From: Fabrea salina
Lineage: Eukaryota; Ciliophora; Heterotrichea; Heterotrichida; Fabreidae
Length of the DNA stretch: 64,000 bases
Direction: 5' to 3'
Assembly (NCBI GenBank): GCA_022984795.1
Contig: JALIHJ010000007.1
Coordinates: 186,001 to 250,000 of the forward strand
Shown here in pieces: positions 54,532 through 62,987 of this stretch. The position numbers were made by a program, and so were the translations under genes. The first letter of the stretch is position 1. Each line of letters begins with the position of its first letter. The notes beneath the pieces are model-generated. The model made no database searches, was not told the origin of the DNA, and worked only from the letters and a program-made list of their open reading frames with translations.

Positions 54532-54759
54532 TTTTCTTTTTATTATTGGGAAATGGAATGTTTTCACTGAAGCTTTTCAGTTGGGGTTTGAAATTTAACA
54601 GAAACCTAGAAAAGCAGCCAATAATAACAGTAATTTAGATCAAGACATTTAACTAAATTTAGTTTAAGTCAGTAAGTAGCTCAGGGTGTTAGTTCTAGCT
54701 ACAAAAGGACCCTAGTTAAGCCATTAAACTTAATATACAACCTTACAATTAGACAATAT
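54532..54759. promoter_or_regulatory. Longest intergenic region (228 bp), divergent promoter
   Basis: No ORF or tRNA found. It contains a perfect 14-base palindrome AACTAAATTTAGTT (54651-54664), and soon after it a hairpin-capable pair GTAGCT...AGCTAC with a 15-base loop (about 54675-54701). Both could be protein-binding sites or a small structured RNA. The right end is AT-rich and leads into ATATATGG at the inhibitor-2 start. Confidence 0.4.
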
Positions 54760-55041
54760 ATGGAAGGGAAACCCAAAAAAATCACTTTTGACGAAGAAGT
54801 AATTAAAGAACACGACAAAGAAAGAGGGACCAGAACTAAAATCCTAGAACCCAAAACTCCTTTTAGTTACTTAGACTCTTCAGAAGAAGAAGACTCAGTT
54901 AACTTTCAGAGTGCTTCTGAGCAACTCGAAAACATCCAAAAGAAAAGAAACTTTGAAGAAAAAAGAAAAGCCCACTACAACGAATTCCAACTAGTTAAGC
55001 AACTCAAAAACCAAGGAACTCTTTCTGACGAAGAAGATTAA
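54760..55041 (+). CDS. PPP1R2: Protein phosphatase 1 inhibitor-2-like protein
   Basis: 93 residues. Inhibitor-2 binds the PP1 catalytic subunit. Motifs in the right order: KKITFDEEVI in the head, ILEPKTPFSYL (compare IDEPSTPYHSM, with the regulatory T-P site), a Ser-Glu-rich acidic stretch (SSEEEDS), and KRNFEEKRKAHYNEFQLVK (compare the animal FEMKRKLHYNEGLNIK), the inhibitory helix. It is half the animal length. Its stop directly touches the stop of the antisense GRIP gene. Confidence 0.85.
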   Translation: MEGKPKKITFDEEVIKEHDKERGTRTKILEPKTPFSYLDSSEEEDSVNFQSASEQLENIQKKRNFEEKRKAHYNEFQLVKQLKNQGTLSDEED

Positions 55042-56232
55042 TTAAGGCCAATTCAAAAACCTAGTCAGCACTCCTTTTGGGGCTCTAGATTCCTTTACTT
55101 TAGCAATTTCATCGCTTGAAAAGTTCAATAGTGTAGTGATAACACTTATTAGTCGCTCTTGTACTGCGGTTTCAGTGGAGCAAAAGTACTGCAGCAGTAC
55201 GTGTTTCAGGTAAGCTAAGTTCACTTGTTTTTTAAGTTCTGACTTGTAAAAGTCAACTTCTCTCTGTGCTTCTTGGAGGTGTTTTTGGTTGTCTTCTTTA
55301 AGTTTGTGTAAGTTGCCTGCATACTCCTCGGTCTTTTTGGCCAGGTCGTTTTTTAACCTGGTCATTTGCGACTTTAGTTCTTCTTTTTCGTGAACTAAAG
55401 CGTCACAAGTAGCCCTCCAGGCTTTTTCTTGCGTAGCTATTTCGTTTCTAGAGTGCATTAGGCGTCTGGTGATGTCTGCCATGCTTTTGTAAATGTTGCC
55501 TAGGTGTTCTCTAGCAACTTCTCCTTTTTGGGTTTCTACAAAGGCACTGATGCAGTTGTGGATTTCAGTGACTCTTTGGGAGTCCAGTTCTTCTTCAAAC
55601 ACAATGTTCATGATTTGTTCGTAAACTTGTGAGCTTTCAGACACTAAGTTTTTGGTGTCTTGGGCTAGTTTTTGTTTTTCTTGTGCTTCGCCGAGTTGTT
55701 CCTGGAGTTCTTTGTACAAGCTTTGAAGGGACTCGTTTTTGAGTTCGTAAGCGTCAGCAGTTTCTTTCATCCTGCGCATTCTGTCTTCGTACTGGTCCAC
55801 AACTTTAGCTATTTCTTGTTTGAGAACTGAAGGAGTGCAGGTTGTTTCAAGTACTTCGGGCAAGTTCTTTTTTGAAGGAAGGCCTTTTTCAGACACCCAG
55901 AAAATCCCTTTTTCAGACTGCACGCAGTTAAATATTTGGTCGTAAACTTTAACTCTAGTGAGTACTTTGCTTATCTCTGCTGGTTGTGGAGGTTCATACT
56001 TAGTGAGTTTGTTGATGTAACCTTTGAGTTCTGTGTTTTTGAAATGGAGACTTTCAATCTCTTTTTCTTGTTCGTCAGTGCGAGCTTTGTATTGGTTTAT
56101 AGAAGTGCGGGCCTTTAGAAGCAGAGACTTAAGTCTTTCAAGTTTAACCTGCATGGCTTCTAGGGTTACTTCTTGGTCCTCTGCAGCTGTGGGTGTGTCT
56201 GACACTATTGAACCTGAAGGACTTTCACTCAT
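55042..56232 (-). CDS. GRIP-domain golgin
   Basis: 396 residues, mostly coiled coil. The C-terminal 60 residues form a GRIP domain: VNLAYLKHVLLQYF contains the critical Tyr (family form NLEYLKNVLLKFL), followed by RLISVITTLLNFSSDEIAK. GRIP golgins bind Arl1-GTP on the trans-Golgi and tether vesicles. The N-terminal 30 residues are acidic and disordered. The gene diverges from a 74-residue ORF across 19 bases. Confidence 0.9.
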   Translation of the reverse strand: MSESPSGSIVSDTPTAAEDQEVTLEAMQVKLERLKSLLLKARTSINQYKARTDEQEKEIESLHFKNTELKGYINKLTKYEPPQPAEISKVLTRVKVYDQIFNCVQSEKGIFWVSEKGLPSKKNLPEVLETTCTPSVLKQEIAKVVDQYEDRMRRMKETADAYELKNESLQSLYKELQEQLGEAQEKQKLAQDTKNLVSESSQVYEQIMNIVFEEELDSQRVTEIHNCISAFVETQKGEVAREHLGNIYKSMADITRRLMHSRNEIATQEKAWRATCDALVHEKEELKSQMTRLKNDLAKKTEEYAGNLHKLKEDNQKHLQEAQREVDFYKSELKKQVNLAYLKHVLLQYFCSTETAVQERLISVITTLLNFSSDEIAKVKESRAPKGVLTRFLNWP

Positions 56233-56251
56233 ATTACTAAGTCGTTAATAA

Positions 56252-56476
56252 ATGGAATTCAAGCAGTTCGTCAAAGAAACAAACCAGCAACTCCAAACCC
56301 TCAAAAGCAGCATGTACGAAATAAGGCAACTCCTTACTTACTCCTTCAAAGAAGACATTGTTGAAGAACTCGAAGAAAAAGACAAGCAACTACTCGAACC
56401 CATCAGTGTTGCCAGGAAGAACTTTGTAAGGCAGAACAGACAAGCTGTGAAGTACATTCCCAGAAGAAAACCTTAA
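56252..56476 (+). CDS. Small helical protein, unknown
   Basis: 74 residues. A single amphipathic/coiled-coil helix (MEFKQFVKETNQQLQTLKSS through LEEKDKQLLEPI) and a basic tail (NRQAVKYIPRRKP). No family recognised. Clean borders on both sides (19 bases to GRIP, 39 to eIF1A) and codon usage like its neighbours support it as a real small gene, perhaps a subunit of a larger complex. Confidence 0.6.
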   Translation: MEFKQFVKETNQQLQTLKSSMYEIRQLLTYSFKEDIVEELEEKDKQLLEPISVARKNFVRQNRQAVKYIPRRKP

Positions 56477-56515
56477 GAACCTTTAAACACTAACTGCCCG
56501 TCCATTTATACAAAT

Positions 56516-56968
56516 ATGCCCAAAAAAGGTAAAGGAGGCAAGAACAAAAGAAGAGGCAAAAACATGTCAGAAAACAAAAGAGAACTCATCTTCAAAGAAG
56601 ACGGACAAGAATACGCTCAAGTCCTGAGAATGCTTGGAAACGGAAGACTCGAAGCCCACTGTTTCGACGGCAGGAAAAGACTATGCACAATAAGGGGCCA
56701 AATCAGGAAGAGAGTGTGGATAAACCAAGAAGACATAGTTCTAGTAGGACTCCGTGAGTACCAGGATGAAAAAGCTGACGTAATTATGAAGTACTACCCC
56801 GACGAAGTAAGAGCTCTCAAGCAATATGGTGAGTTACCAGAACAACTCAGAGTCAACGAAGGGGGCGACTTCGAAGACTACGACGAAAACATTCAGTTCA
56901 CCAAAGAAGGTGCACAAAGCTCTGAAGAAGATAAAAGCGAAAGCGATGTAGACTTGGATGAAATATAA
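56516..56968 (+). CDS. EIF1A: Translation initiation factor eIF1A
   Basis: 150 residues. The basic head [16 protein letters not shown], the OB fold ([59 protein letters not shown]) and the acidic C-terminal tail ([14 protein letters not shown]) match eIF1A across its full length. It stimulates 43S assembly and scanning and marks the A site. Confidence 0.97.
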   Translation: MPKKGKGGKNKRRGKNMSENKRELIFKEDGQEYAQVLRMLGNGRLEAHCFDGRKRLCTIRGQIRKRVWINQEDIVLVGLREYQDEKADVIMKYYPDEVRALKQYGELPEQLRVNEGGDFEDYDENIQFTKEGAQSSEEDKSESDVDLDEI

Positions 56969-56972
56969 CATC

Positions 56973-57398
56973 TTAATAAGGCACACTTCCCAAAGCTTCG
57001 AAAGACTTTGTAAAAGCTTCAATGTGACTTTGAATTTTGTGGGCTTGGTTAGAGAATCTGTCGACTTTTTCTTGCAGAAGTTGTTTCCTTTTTTCTATGT
57101 ACTCGATGCCTTCTGGAATGGTTAGTTCTATGTATAGTCCCTCGACTCCTGTTTCTACTGAGACCTTGTCTGTGTTTCCTTTGGCAGTCACGTAAAACTC
57201 ACACCCTAAGTTAACTTTAGTGGTCAGTTCACTAAGGGACTGCTCTTGGATGTGCTGAAGGATTTGCTTAAGTTCAATGCTTTGTAAAAGTTACTAGTGA
57301 GACAACTTTTCTAGGGTAGAGTTTCTTTGCTGAACGGTGTGCTCTAGGTCTGGGTACAGTTGGTCCTTTAAAAAAGCTCTGATTTTCTGGACGTCCAT
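56973..57398 (-). CDS. UXT: UXT prefoldin-like protein, one 15-nt intron
   Basis: 136 residues after splicing at 57280-57294. Prefoldin-alpha-like: two helices around a beta-hairpin. The central VNLGCEFYVTAKGNTDKVSV and YIELTIPEGIEYIEKRKQLL closely follow UXT ([41 protein letters not shown]). UXT works in the URI/R2TP prefoldin-like complex and in transcription. The first exon gives DVQKIRAFLKDQLYPDLEHT. Its start is 5 bases from the stop of APC5 upstream on the same strand. Confidence 0.9.
57280..57294 (-). other. 15-nt intron in UXT gene
   Basis: On the minus strand GTAACTTTTACAAAG, A at position 10, ending AAG. Splicing restores S-H-Y-I-E-L and removes an in-frame TAG created at the exon edge. 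Confidence 0.9.
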
Positions 57399-57403
57399 AT
57401 TAC

Positions 57404-59578
57404 TTACTTTAGAGATATTCCTTTTTCTAGAGAAATTGTTTTTTTAGCTGCCCACTTTAACTGCTGGTTGAGCTTCACGAACTCTGCAGAGCACCTGTCT
57501 CGCTCTAAGTAGTTTCCAAGCAGGTGAAAAGCCCTGGCTTGCATGTACTTAACTTCCCTTATCTCCCAGTCACACTCTAGTTTTTCTAAGAACTGAACAG
57601 CTAAGTCACAGCAAAAAAAACCTTTTTGGTAAAGTGCCTCTCCTGAGTACCCGCCTGTTTGCTTGGCTAGGCCCAACAAGCATTTTGCAAAGCAGCTGTG
57701 GAACTTCCCGCTTAAGTAGTCACTTCCTACAATAGCAAGTTCCTTGTACTCAGTAGTTAGTAGTTGGAGTGCTGGAACACAAGACCTATAGGCTTCAATG
57801 TAAATGTCTGCAAGAGTGAGTTTACACAAAACTTCAAGCACCTTGTTGCCTTCAGACAAACACAAAGCTTTATTGCAGTATTTCATAGCCTCCGAAACTT
57901 GGTTAGTTGCCAAGTAGATTTGACTCAAATACATAAACACTTCGCTTAAAATGTGGTTATTAGGGCTCTGGGAAATTACTGAAACTGCTAGTTCTTGAGC
58001 TGTAACATAGTTACTTTGGAGAAGCAGTCTGTGGAGTTTCTGGACCAAAACGTTTTGAGTGCTTTCGCGGTTAGAGTTCAGTTTGCTAATAGCTTGAGTT
58101 TCAAAAAACTCAGCTTCCAAAAACTCTCCTTTGAAAGTTGCCCAAACCTGTCCAATATAGTGCACAGAGTACTCCCAATCTATACAAGATTTTTCAGCAG
58201 AGTGTTTATCTACGAAGTCCAAAAGTTCTAAACACTCTTGCTTGGAGAACTTAGCTTTTATTCTAGCAATGAGTAAGTTGAAGTTTAAGTTTTCAGTGTT
58301 TATTTTTTGGGAACTTTTTTCTAAGAACTGGTCTGCCATGGTTTTGTTGCCTTTTTTAATCCACTTTAAAACTTGAATTCTTCTGTAGTCTCTAAAAAAC
58401 TCTTCACACAAAAAGTTCATTTGGGCTTCTACAATAGTGTAATCAGCAAGGGTGTTAGGAGTACTTGAGTTGGGGTCTTGAACTAAGTGTTTTTCTTGCA
58501 TTCCAAAAGCAGTTTTCTTAGTGGGATTAGATTTGATTTCTTTCAAGATGTCTTTGCACTCAACTTTTCTGTAGGTTTCTAACTGAAGATAAGTTAGAGT
58601 TGACTTAACCAAACCTAGTACGTCTCCTAGTTTCAAAGAGTGCAGTATGGCGTTTTCGTTGATTCTTTGCTCTTGGGTATGCTTCCCTGTAATTCCTGCT
58701 ACTTTCATGAACAATAAAGAACACTCTAGTATTACAGAGTTGTCTTTTTCGCTCAAAGCCCGTTTAGTGGTCTCCACTAACAAGTGGAGTGCTGACTCTA
58801 AGTGGCCTAACTCAAGCTCTGCTTTGATTCTGTGCAAAGAAGCGTAGTGCGTTGAAGACTGCACAACTACCAAACCTCTTTCTCTAGAAGTCTTGGTGGG
58901 TTTTTGCGTGTCAAGCACAAGGTCGAAGTAAGTGTGCAGTGAGTCAATTGCTGATATTTTGTTGTGCATAACATCTAAGTGGGTTTTGAGTATGTGTTTT
59001 GAGTTGTTTGGAAGAGACTCAATCTCAGATGAGATTTCTGAGTAGGGCTTTTCTAACACGATTTTGTCCAGGTCTTTAGCAAGTTCTGAAGCAAGTAAGT
59101 CAAAGTCAGTGGAGGAGTAGGTTCCTTGTTTGTAGTTTTGCAAGTTTCTGTGGAGTTTAGTTAAGTCTTCAAAACCCATTCTGGCAAAGGCCAAAAAACA
59201 CTTCCTCAGGAAAAAGTAAAGCACTCCTCCTTGTTCCATGTAGAGTCCCACTTCTCCTTCACTCTTGAGTTCGTTCAGCCTCACAATGATTAAGTGCAGC
59301 AAGTTACTAAATTCTTTCAAGTCGTCAATGATCTTCATGACGCTATCAGAGGGGTAGACTTCTAAAAAGTACTCGTGCTGGACTTCTTTGATGTTGTTTA
59401 TGAACTCTTCCAAAGAGGGCTCTTTGCTCTTCGGAAATTGGGTTTGGGACACAATGAACCCCAGCAACTTCAGGACTAAAGGCTTGGGGTAAGACTTGTT
59501 GGTCAGAGCTTCATGCAGCAAAATGCACTGGCACACTTTAAAAGGAGTTAAGTACTTGTTTGTTTCTAGGATGTCCAT
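57404..59578 (-). CDS. APC5: Anaphase-promoting complex subunit 5
   Basis: 724 residues, helical and TPR-like. APC5 is a scaffold of the APC/C ubiquitin ligase. The N-terminus (YLTPFKVCQCILLHEAL) and the signature segment GVLYFFLRKCFLAFARMGF then EDLTKLHRNLQNY correspond to human VTPYKIAVLVLLNEM and VGLFLRHMILAYSKLSF...FKLYTALQQY. TPR-like pairs fill residues 230-720 (for example HLESALHLLVETTKRAL and QVSEAMKYCNKALCLSEG). Length is close to the human protein (755). Confidence 0.88.
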   Translation of the reverse strand: MDILETNKYLTPFKVCQCILLHEALTNKSYPKPLVLKLLGFIVSQTQFPKSKEPSLEEFINNIKEVQHEYFLEVYPSDSVMKIIDDLKEFSNLLHLIIVRLNELKSEGEVGLYMEQGGVLYFFLRKCFLAFARMGFEDLTKLHRNLQNYKQGTYSSTDFDLLASELAKDLDKIVLEKPYSEISSEIESLPNNSKHILKTHLDVMHNKISAIDSLHTYFDLVLDTQKPTKTSRERGLVVVQSSTHYASLHRIKAELELGHLESALHLLVETTKRALSEKDNSVILECSLLFMKVAGITGKHTQEQRINENAILHSLKLGDVLGLVKSTLTYLQLETYRKVECKDILKEIKSNPTKKTAFGMQEKHLVQDPNSSTPNTLADYTIVEAQMNFLCEEFFRDYRRIQVLKWIKKGNKTMADQFLEKSSQKINTENLNFNLLIARIKAKFSKQECLELLDFVDKHSAEKSCIDWEYSVHYIGQVWATFKGEFLEAEFFETQAISKLNSNRESTQNVLVQKLHRLLLQSNYVTAQELAVSVISQSPNNHILSEVFMYLSQIYLATNQVSEAMKYCNKALCLSEGNKVLEVLCKLTLADIYIEAYRSCVPALQLLTTEYKELAIVGSDYLSGKFHSCFAKCLLGLAKQTGGYSGEALYQKGFFCCDLAVQFLEKLECDWEIREVKYMQARAFHLLGNYLERDRCSAEFVKLNQQLKWAAKKTISLEKGISLK

Positions 59579-59648
59579 TCCCGCTTATTTATATACTGAG
59601 AATTTGAATAAAGGTTTAATTAAGAAACCTCTACTAATTAATCAAGGC

Positions 59649-60419
59649 CTAAGGGATGAAAGGAATAGCCATGGGACTCAAAGACTGGAAGTCTTCATGC
59701 AGGTCGTCAAACAACTTTTCTCCCAAAAGAAGTCTTGCAGTGCTTTCGTCAGCTTCGTCAATGCTTGACTCCGAAAGCCCTGCAGACCTAACTTCTCCAG
59801 CTTCAGACACAAACTCTACAAAATACTGAGAACCCCCTGCAAAACTCTCCAAAGTCTTTTGAGCAGCAGAATAACTAGGGAACTTCAGCAAGGCATATAC
59901 GAATTCCCCGTAAACCAAGTCTACTTGCTCAACTTGGGTGGTGTTTTTAAACAGACTTAGAACAGTGCTGACTTCGTGTGTATTGAGGGGGTACACTCTT
60001 AAGTACCTAAAATGGGAATTGCAGCACGAAGCCAGTTGCTTTTTGAAGCTCAGCATTAAGTTTTTGAATTTGCTTTGGTCAGAAAAGAAGTTTTGGAACT
60101 GTGAGAGAAGGTTGATTGCAACTAGAGTGTTTCCTTCTTGGTGAAGAATGGCAGCTAAGTCTTTCACTGCTGACTGAATGCGGTCTCCCATCCAAATAGC
60201 TTGATAGTAGTACAGTTTAGCTAACTGAGGGTCTTTAGCAATGTACTCAGCTTGTTTGGCTTTGCAATAAGGCGTGTTGCCTCTAGGAATAGGGAGGCTT
60301 GGCGGCCTTTTGGCGCAATTTAATGGCTGAGAATTTTGCTTATAAGGATTTCTTTGAGTTTGCTTTTTTGCTTTAACAGGGTCGAAACTGAGCTTTTGGG
60401 TCGTTTTTTTGCGTGCCAT
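59649..60419 (-). CDS. TPR-like plus RRM-like protein, uncharacterised
   Basis: 256 residues. A basic, Asn/Pro-rich head (KKQTQRNPYKQNSQPLNC, PPSLPIPRGNTPYC) is followed by a SEL1/TPR-like helical block (LAKLYYYQAIWMGDRIQSAV, KDLAAILHQEGNTLVAINLL). The segment RYLRVYPLNTHEVSTVLSLF...EFVYALLKFPSYSAAQKTLE has the beta-alpha-beta rhythm of an RRM. An acidic tail ends the chain. An RNA-related role is plausible, but no orthologue is named. It ends with TAG. Confidence 0.65.
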   Translation of the reverse strand: MARKKTTQKLSFDPVKAKKQTQRNPYKQNSQPLNCAKRPPSLPIPRGNTPYCKAKQAEYIAKDPQLAKLYYYQAIWMGDRIQSAVKDLAAILHQEGNTLVAINLLSQFQNFFSDQSKFKNLMLSFKKQLASCCNSHFRYLRVYPLNTHEVSTVLSLFKNTTQVEQVDLVYGEFVYALLKFPSYSAAQKTLESFAGGSQYFVEFVSEAGEVRSAGLSESSIDEADESTARLLLGEKLFDDLHEDFQSLSPMAIPFIP

Positions 60420-60557
60420 TATGCTATTTTTGCAAAAGTTAGCATAACTTAAAAGATGACACTACTCTGCATATTAACTATTTTTCTAGAAGCTAGGGCT
60501 CTGAGTTGCCAGTATTTCTAATATTATTAGGATAGTAACTATAATAAAAAAGGCGGT
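60420..60557. promoter_or_regulatory. 138-bp divergent intergenic region
   Basis: Between the TPR/RRM-like gene and DNAJC9. No ORF or RNA gene seen. The right half (CTAATATTATTAGGATAGTAACTATAATAAAAA, here in two pieces CTAATATTATTAG and TATAATAAAAA) includes the near-palindrome CTAATATTATTAG and a TATA-like run close to the DNAJC9 ATG. Confidence 0.4.
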
Positions 60558-61250
60558 ATGGAACAAACAGTATCCCTTTACGACTTACTTGGCTTGAGCT
60601 CTGAAGCTACTCAGTCTCAGATCACCAAAGCTTACCGCTTAATGGCTCTTAAAGTACACCCTGACAAGAACCCCCAAGACTACGAAAACGCCCAAAAGAA
60701 CTTCCAAAAACTTTCCCAGGCTTACGAAATTTTAAGCGACCCCTACAAACGTAAGGTCTACGACTTAACAGGCGAGTTAGAAGACAGCGATGAGTACTTC
60801 GAAGCTTACAGGTACTACAGAGAAGTTTACCACCAGGTGACTCCTGAAGAAATTGAGGACTTCGCAAAGCGCTACAAAGACTCAGAAATGGAAGAGGAAG
60901 ACCTCATTCAGTACTACTTGGCCTCCGAAGGCAACATGAAAGACATCCTTTACTTCATTCCACTTTCAGAAGCCCAGGATTTGCCCCGCTTTTGGAGTAT
61001 TTATGAAAGACTCATCAAAGAAAAAAAACTACCTAAAAAGAAAAACTACTCAAAAACCAAAAACAAAATTAAGCTTCTCAAAGAAGACGGAGAGAACTTA
61101 GCCCCCCAGGCCAAGCCCAAAAAAGCCATAGACTCTGGAATGGAAGACCTCATCAACAAAATCAAGCGCAAACAAGAAGACTCCAGTGACTTTTTGTCCT
61201 ACCTCGAAAACAAGTACTCTAAACCCAAAAAATCCAAGAAAAATAAGTAA
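60558..61250 (+). CDS. DNAJC9: J-domain histone chaperone DNAJC9
   Basis: 230 residues. The J domain (YDLLGLSSEATQSQITKAYR, HPDKNP, FQKLSQAYEILSD) is followed by the DNAJC9-specific region: VTPEEIEDFAKRYKDSEMEE and LIQYYLASEGNMKDILYFIP, compare human ISLEDIQAFEKTYKGSEEE and LDFKGDMDQIMESV. DNAJC9 binds histones H3-H4 and recruits HSP70. The tail is Lys-rich and would suit nuclear import. Confidence 0.92.
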   Translation: MEQTVSLYDLLGLSSEATQSQITKAYRLMALKVHPDKNPQDYENAQKNFQKLSQAYEILSDPYKRKVYDLTGELEDSDEYFEAYRYYREVYHQVTPEEIEDFAKRYKDSEMEEEDLIQYYLASEGNMKDILYFIPLSEAQDLPRFWSIYERLIKEKKLPKKKNYSKTKNKIKLLKEDGENLAPQAKPKKAIDSGMEDLINKIKRKQEDSSDFLSYLENKYSKPKKSKKNK

Positions 61251-61270
61251 CTGTAATTACTACAACTAAC

Positions 61271-61768
61271 TTAAATGAGAATACAAGTTTGTGAACAGCA
61301 TGCCTGCTTTAAATGCTGGTGCTCAACTAGTTTGCCAACGTTTTGCTCTAACTTACTAACAACTTCTTTGAGTTGGTTGTACTCAATCTCCCTTTCCTTG
61401 AGTACTTCGGTACTGGCGTCAAGTTTGCCGTTCAAGCACTCAATTTTGGTCCGGATAGCTTTGATTTCTTCATTAGCAGAGCAGTTAGGATAGCACAACC
61501 TTTCAGTGCTTTCTTTTTCAGAGGTCAACTCTGTGTCAGACCCAGCGTCTCTGTATAAACTCAGTAAGTCAGACATAAGTTTTTTGTTTAAATCCCTGCT
61601 GCTCAATAGCTCCCCGCTTTTTTCCAGAGACTTCCTCATAAATGTGTAGGAAAGGTCGTTTGGAACTTCACTTTCTTCGGCACTTTCAATGACGTCTAAA
61701 GAGTCTCTGTTGGAGTCTTCTCCCGCGTCGTTATGAAATAGTCTCCTCCTTATACTGTTAAACTCCAT
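61271..61768 (-). CDS. Coiled-coil protein with Cys-rich CaaX-like end
   Basis: 165 residues as a separate gene. Acidic N-terminus (DVIESAEESEVPND), a helical centre, a coiled coil (residues 100-150), and the end KQACCSQTCILI, where CILI fits a CaaX box and the extra Cys could be palmitoylated; membrane attachment is inferred. The ATG follows directly after the stop codon of the upstream gene (TAAATG). Alternatively the two are one gene joined by an 18-nt intron, GTAAATGGAGTTTAACAG, which would keep the frame; but all sure introns here are 15 nt. Confidence 0.6.
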   Translation of the reverse strand: MEFNSIRRRLFHNDAGEDSNRDSLDVIESAEESEVPNDLSYTFMRKSLEKSGELLSSRDLNKKLMSDLLSLYRDAGSDTELTSEKESTERLCYPNCSANEEIKAIRTKIECLNGKLDASTEVLKEREIEYNQLKEVVSKLEQNVGKLVEHQHLKQACCSQTCILI

Positions 61769-62953
61769 TTACATGCTTGATAAATTAAGACTCCTTATGC
61801 TACTCATCATTTCAGCAACTTGGTAAAGTTTGTCTTTTTTGGTTTTGGAACTCGAAAGGATCCTTTGTGCTGCTTCTGCTAGTTGTTCCACTGCTTCTAC
61901 AAGTTCTTGTTTGTCATTGTTGACTGACTTGAGTTGATTTTCTTTCTGTTCGAGTTCTTTTTTGAGCACTTTGTTATGTTTGAGTGTTGCTTCTAACTGT
62001 TCGAAGGTACTCAGGTTTTCGTGGATCTGTTTTTTGAGTTGTTCATTTTCAGTTTTGAGTTTTTGTATCACTGAGTCTGTATCTGTCATTGTGCTTTGAG
62101 TGAACTTGGACTTAGAAAGCTGTTCTAGTTGTTTTTGGGCTTCTATGAACTTTTTCTCGCTTTCGAAGAGAGCAGTTTTTAGCAGTTCAACTTCTTCGTT
62201 GGGGTTCTTTTGTTTGGACTTTTGAAGTTCGAGTTTTTCTTTTGCCCATTGGGCATTCATTTCTTTCATGAGTTCTTGGGTTTCCACTAAGAGCTCGTTG
62301 AACAGCTGGATTCTTTGTTCGTAACTTTTGAGAATTTGAGCCAAATGGTAAACTTCACCCTGGCTCTTTCTGAACTTTTGTTGAAGTTCTTGGTAAGAGT
62401 CTGCTCCCCTTCCAGAGGGCTTAGGAGTTTTTTGGTTGTCGCTTTCTTTCAGCATTCCTATTATTTTGATTAGGTTTTCAACTGTAGGTTGTACTTTCAT
62501 CTCTTTGAATATTTCAAACGCTATTTCAGGGGTGGCTTCTACTTGCTGAGGAATCTCTGTGTCCCCTGTCCGAGCAAAGTCAAGAATCCCTTTCACACTT
62601 TGTCTGACGCTTTCGTCGTAGTTCTGAGCTTTTTTGCGAAGGAACTCAATTGACTGTGAGGGAAGCTTGTCAAGACTTTCTTGGAGTTTGGCTGGGGAAG
62701 TCCCTAAAGCTACTTTGCATTTCAAACTTGCCACACTTTGCTTAAGCTCTTCGAGATTCTGCACTTGAGAGTGAGAAAAGGCGAGGGAAGATCTGATAAA
62801 ACTCAAACTTAAGTCTTTGTTAGGTGTTAGCAGTTTACGCCAGCACTCTCCGTCTAATGACTCTTCTTCTTTGCTTTGGCGGATGTCTTCTAAGTGCAGT
62901 ATTTCGGGCTTCGAGCTTTCTACGCTTTGAGTTAATTCAAATGTTGACTCCAT
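61769..62953 (-). CDS. Coiled-coil protein, unknown
   Basis: 394 residues. The N-terminal 190 residues are helical and acidic, with short conserved-looking stretches (GECWRKLLTPNKDLSLSFIR, QSIEFLRKKAQNYDESVRQS). From about 195 to 385 it is an almost unbroken coiled coil. The end, LYQVAEMMSSIRSLNLSSM, runs straight into the next gene's ATG on the same strand. No family recognised; a structural scaffold is the simplest idea. Confidence 0.65.
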   Translation of the reverse strand: MESTFELTQSVESSKPEILHLEDIRQSKEEESLDGECWRKLLTPNKDLSLSFIRSSLAFSHSQVQNLEELKQSVASLKCKVALGTSPAKLQESLDKLPSQSIEFLRKKAQNYDESVRQSVKGILDFARTGDTEIPQQVEATPEIAFEIFKEMKVQPTVENLIKIIGMLKESDNQKTPKPSGRGADSYQELQQKFRKSQGEVYHLAQILKSYEQRIQLFNELLVETQELMKEMNAQWAKEKLELQKSKQKNPNEEVELLKTALFESEKKFIEAQKQLEQLSKSKFTQSTMTDTDSVIQKLKTENEQLKKQIHENLSTFEQLEATLKHNKVLKKELEQKENQLKSVNNDKQELVEAVEQLAEAAQRILSSSKTKKDKLYQVAEMMSSIRSLNLSSM

Positions 62954-62987
62954 CTTAAGACTTTCTGAAGTGTGGAAGAGAATTAAC

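Noticed and set aside
54675-54735. tRNA-like piece (GTAGCTCAGGGTGTTAG) in the 228-bp intergenic region
   Set aside because: It resembles a D arm only; no anticodon arm, T loop or acceptor pairing can be built.
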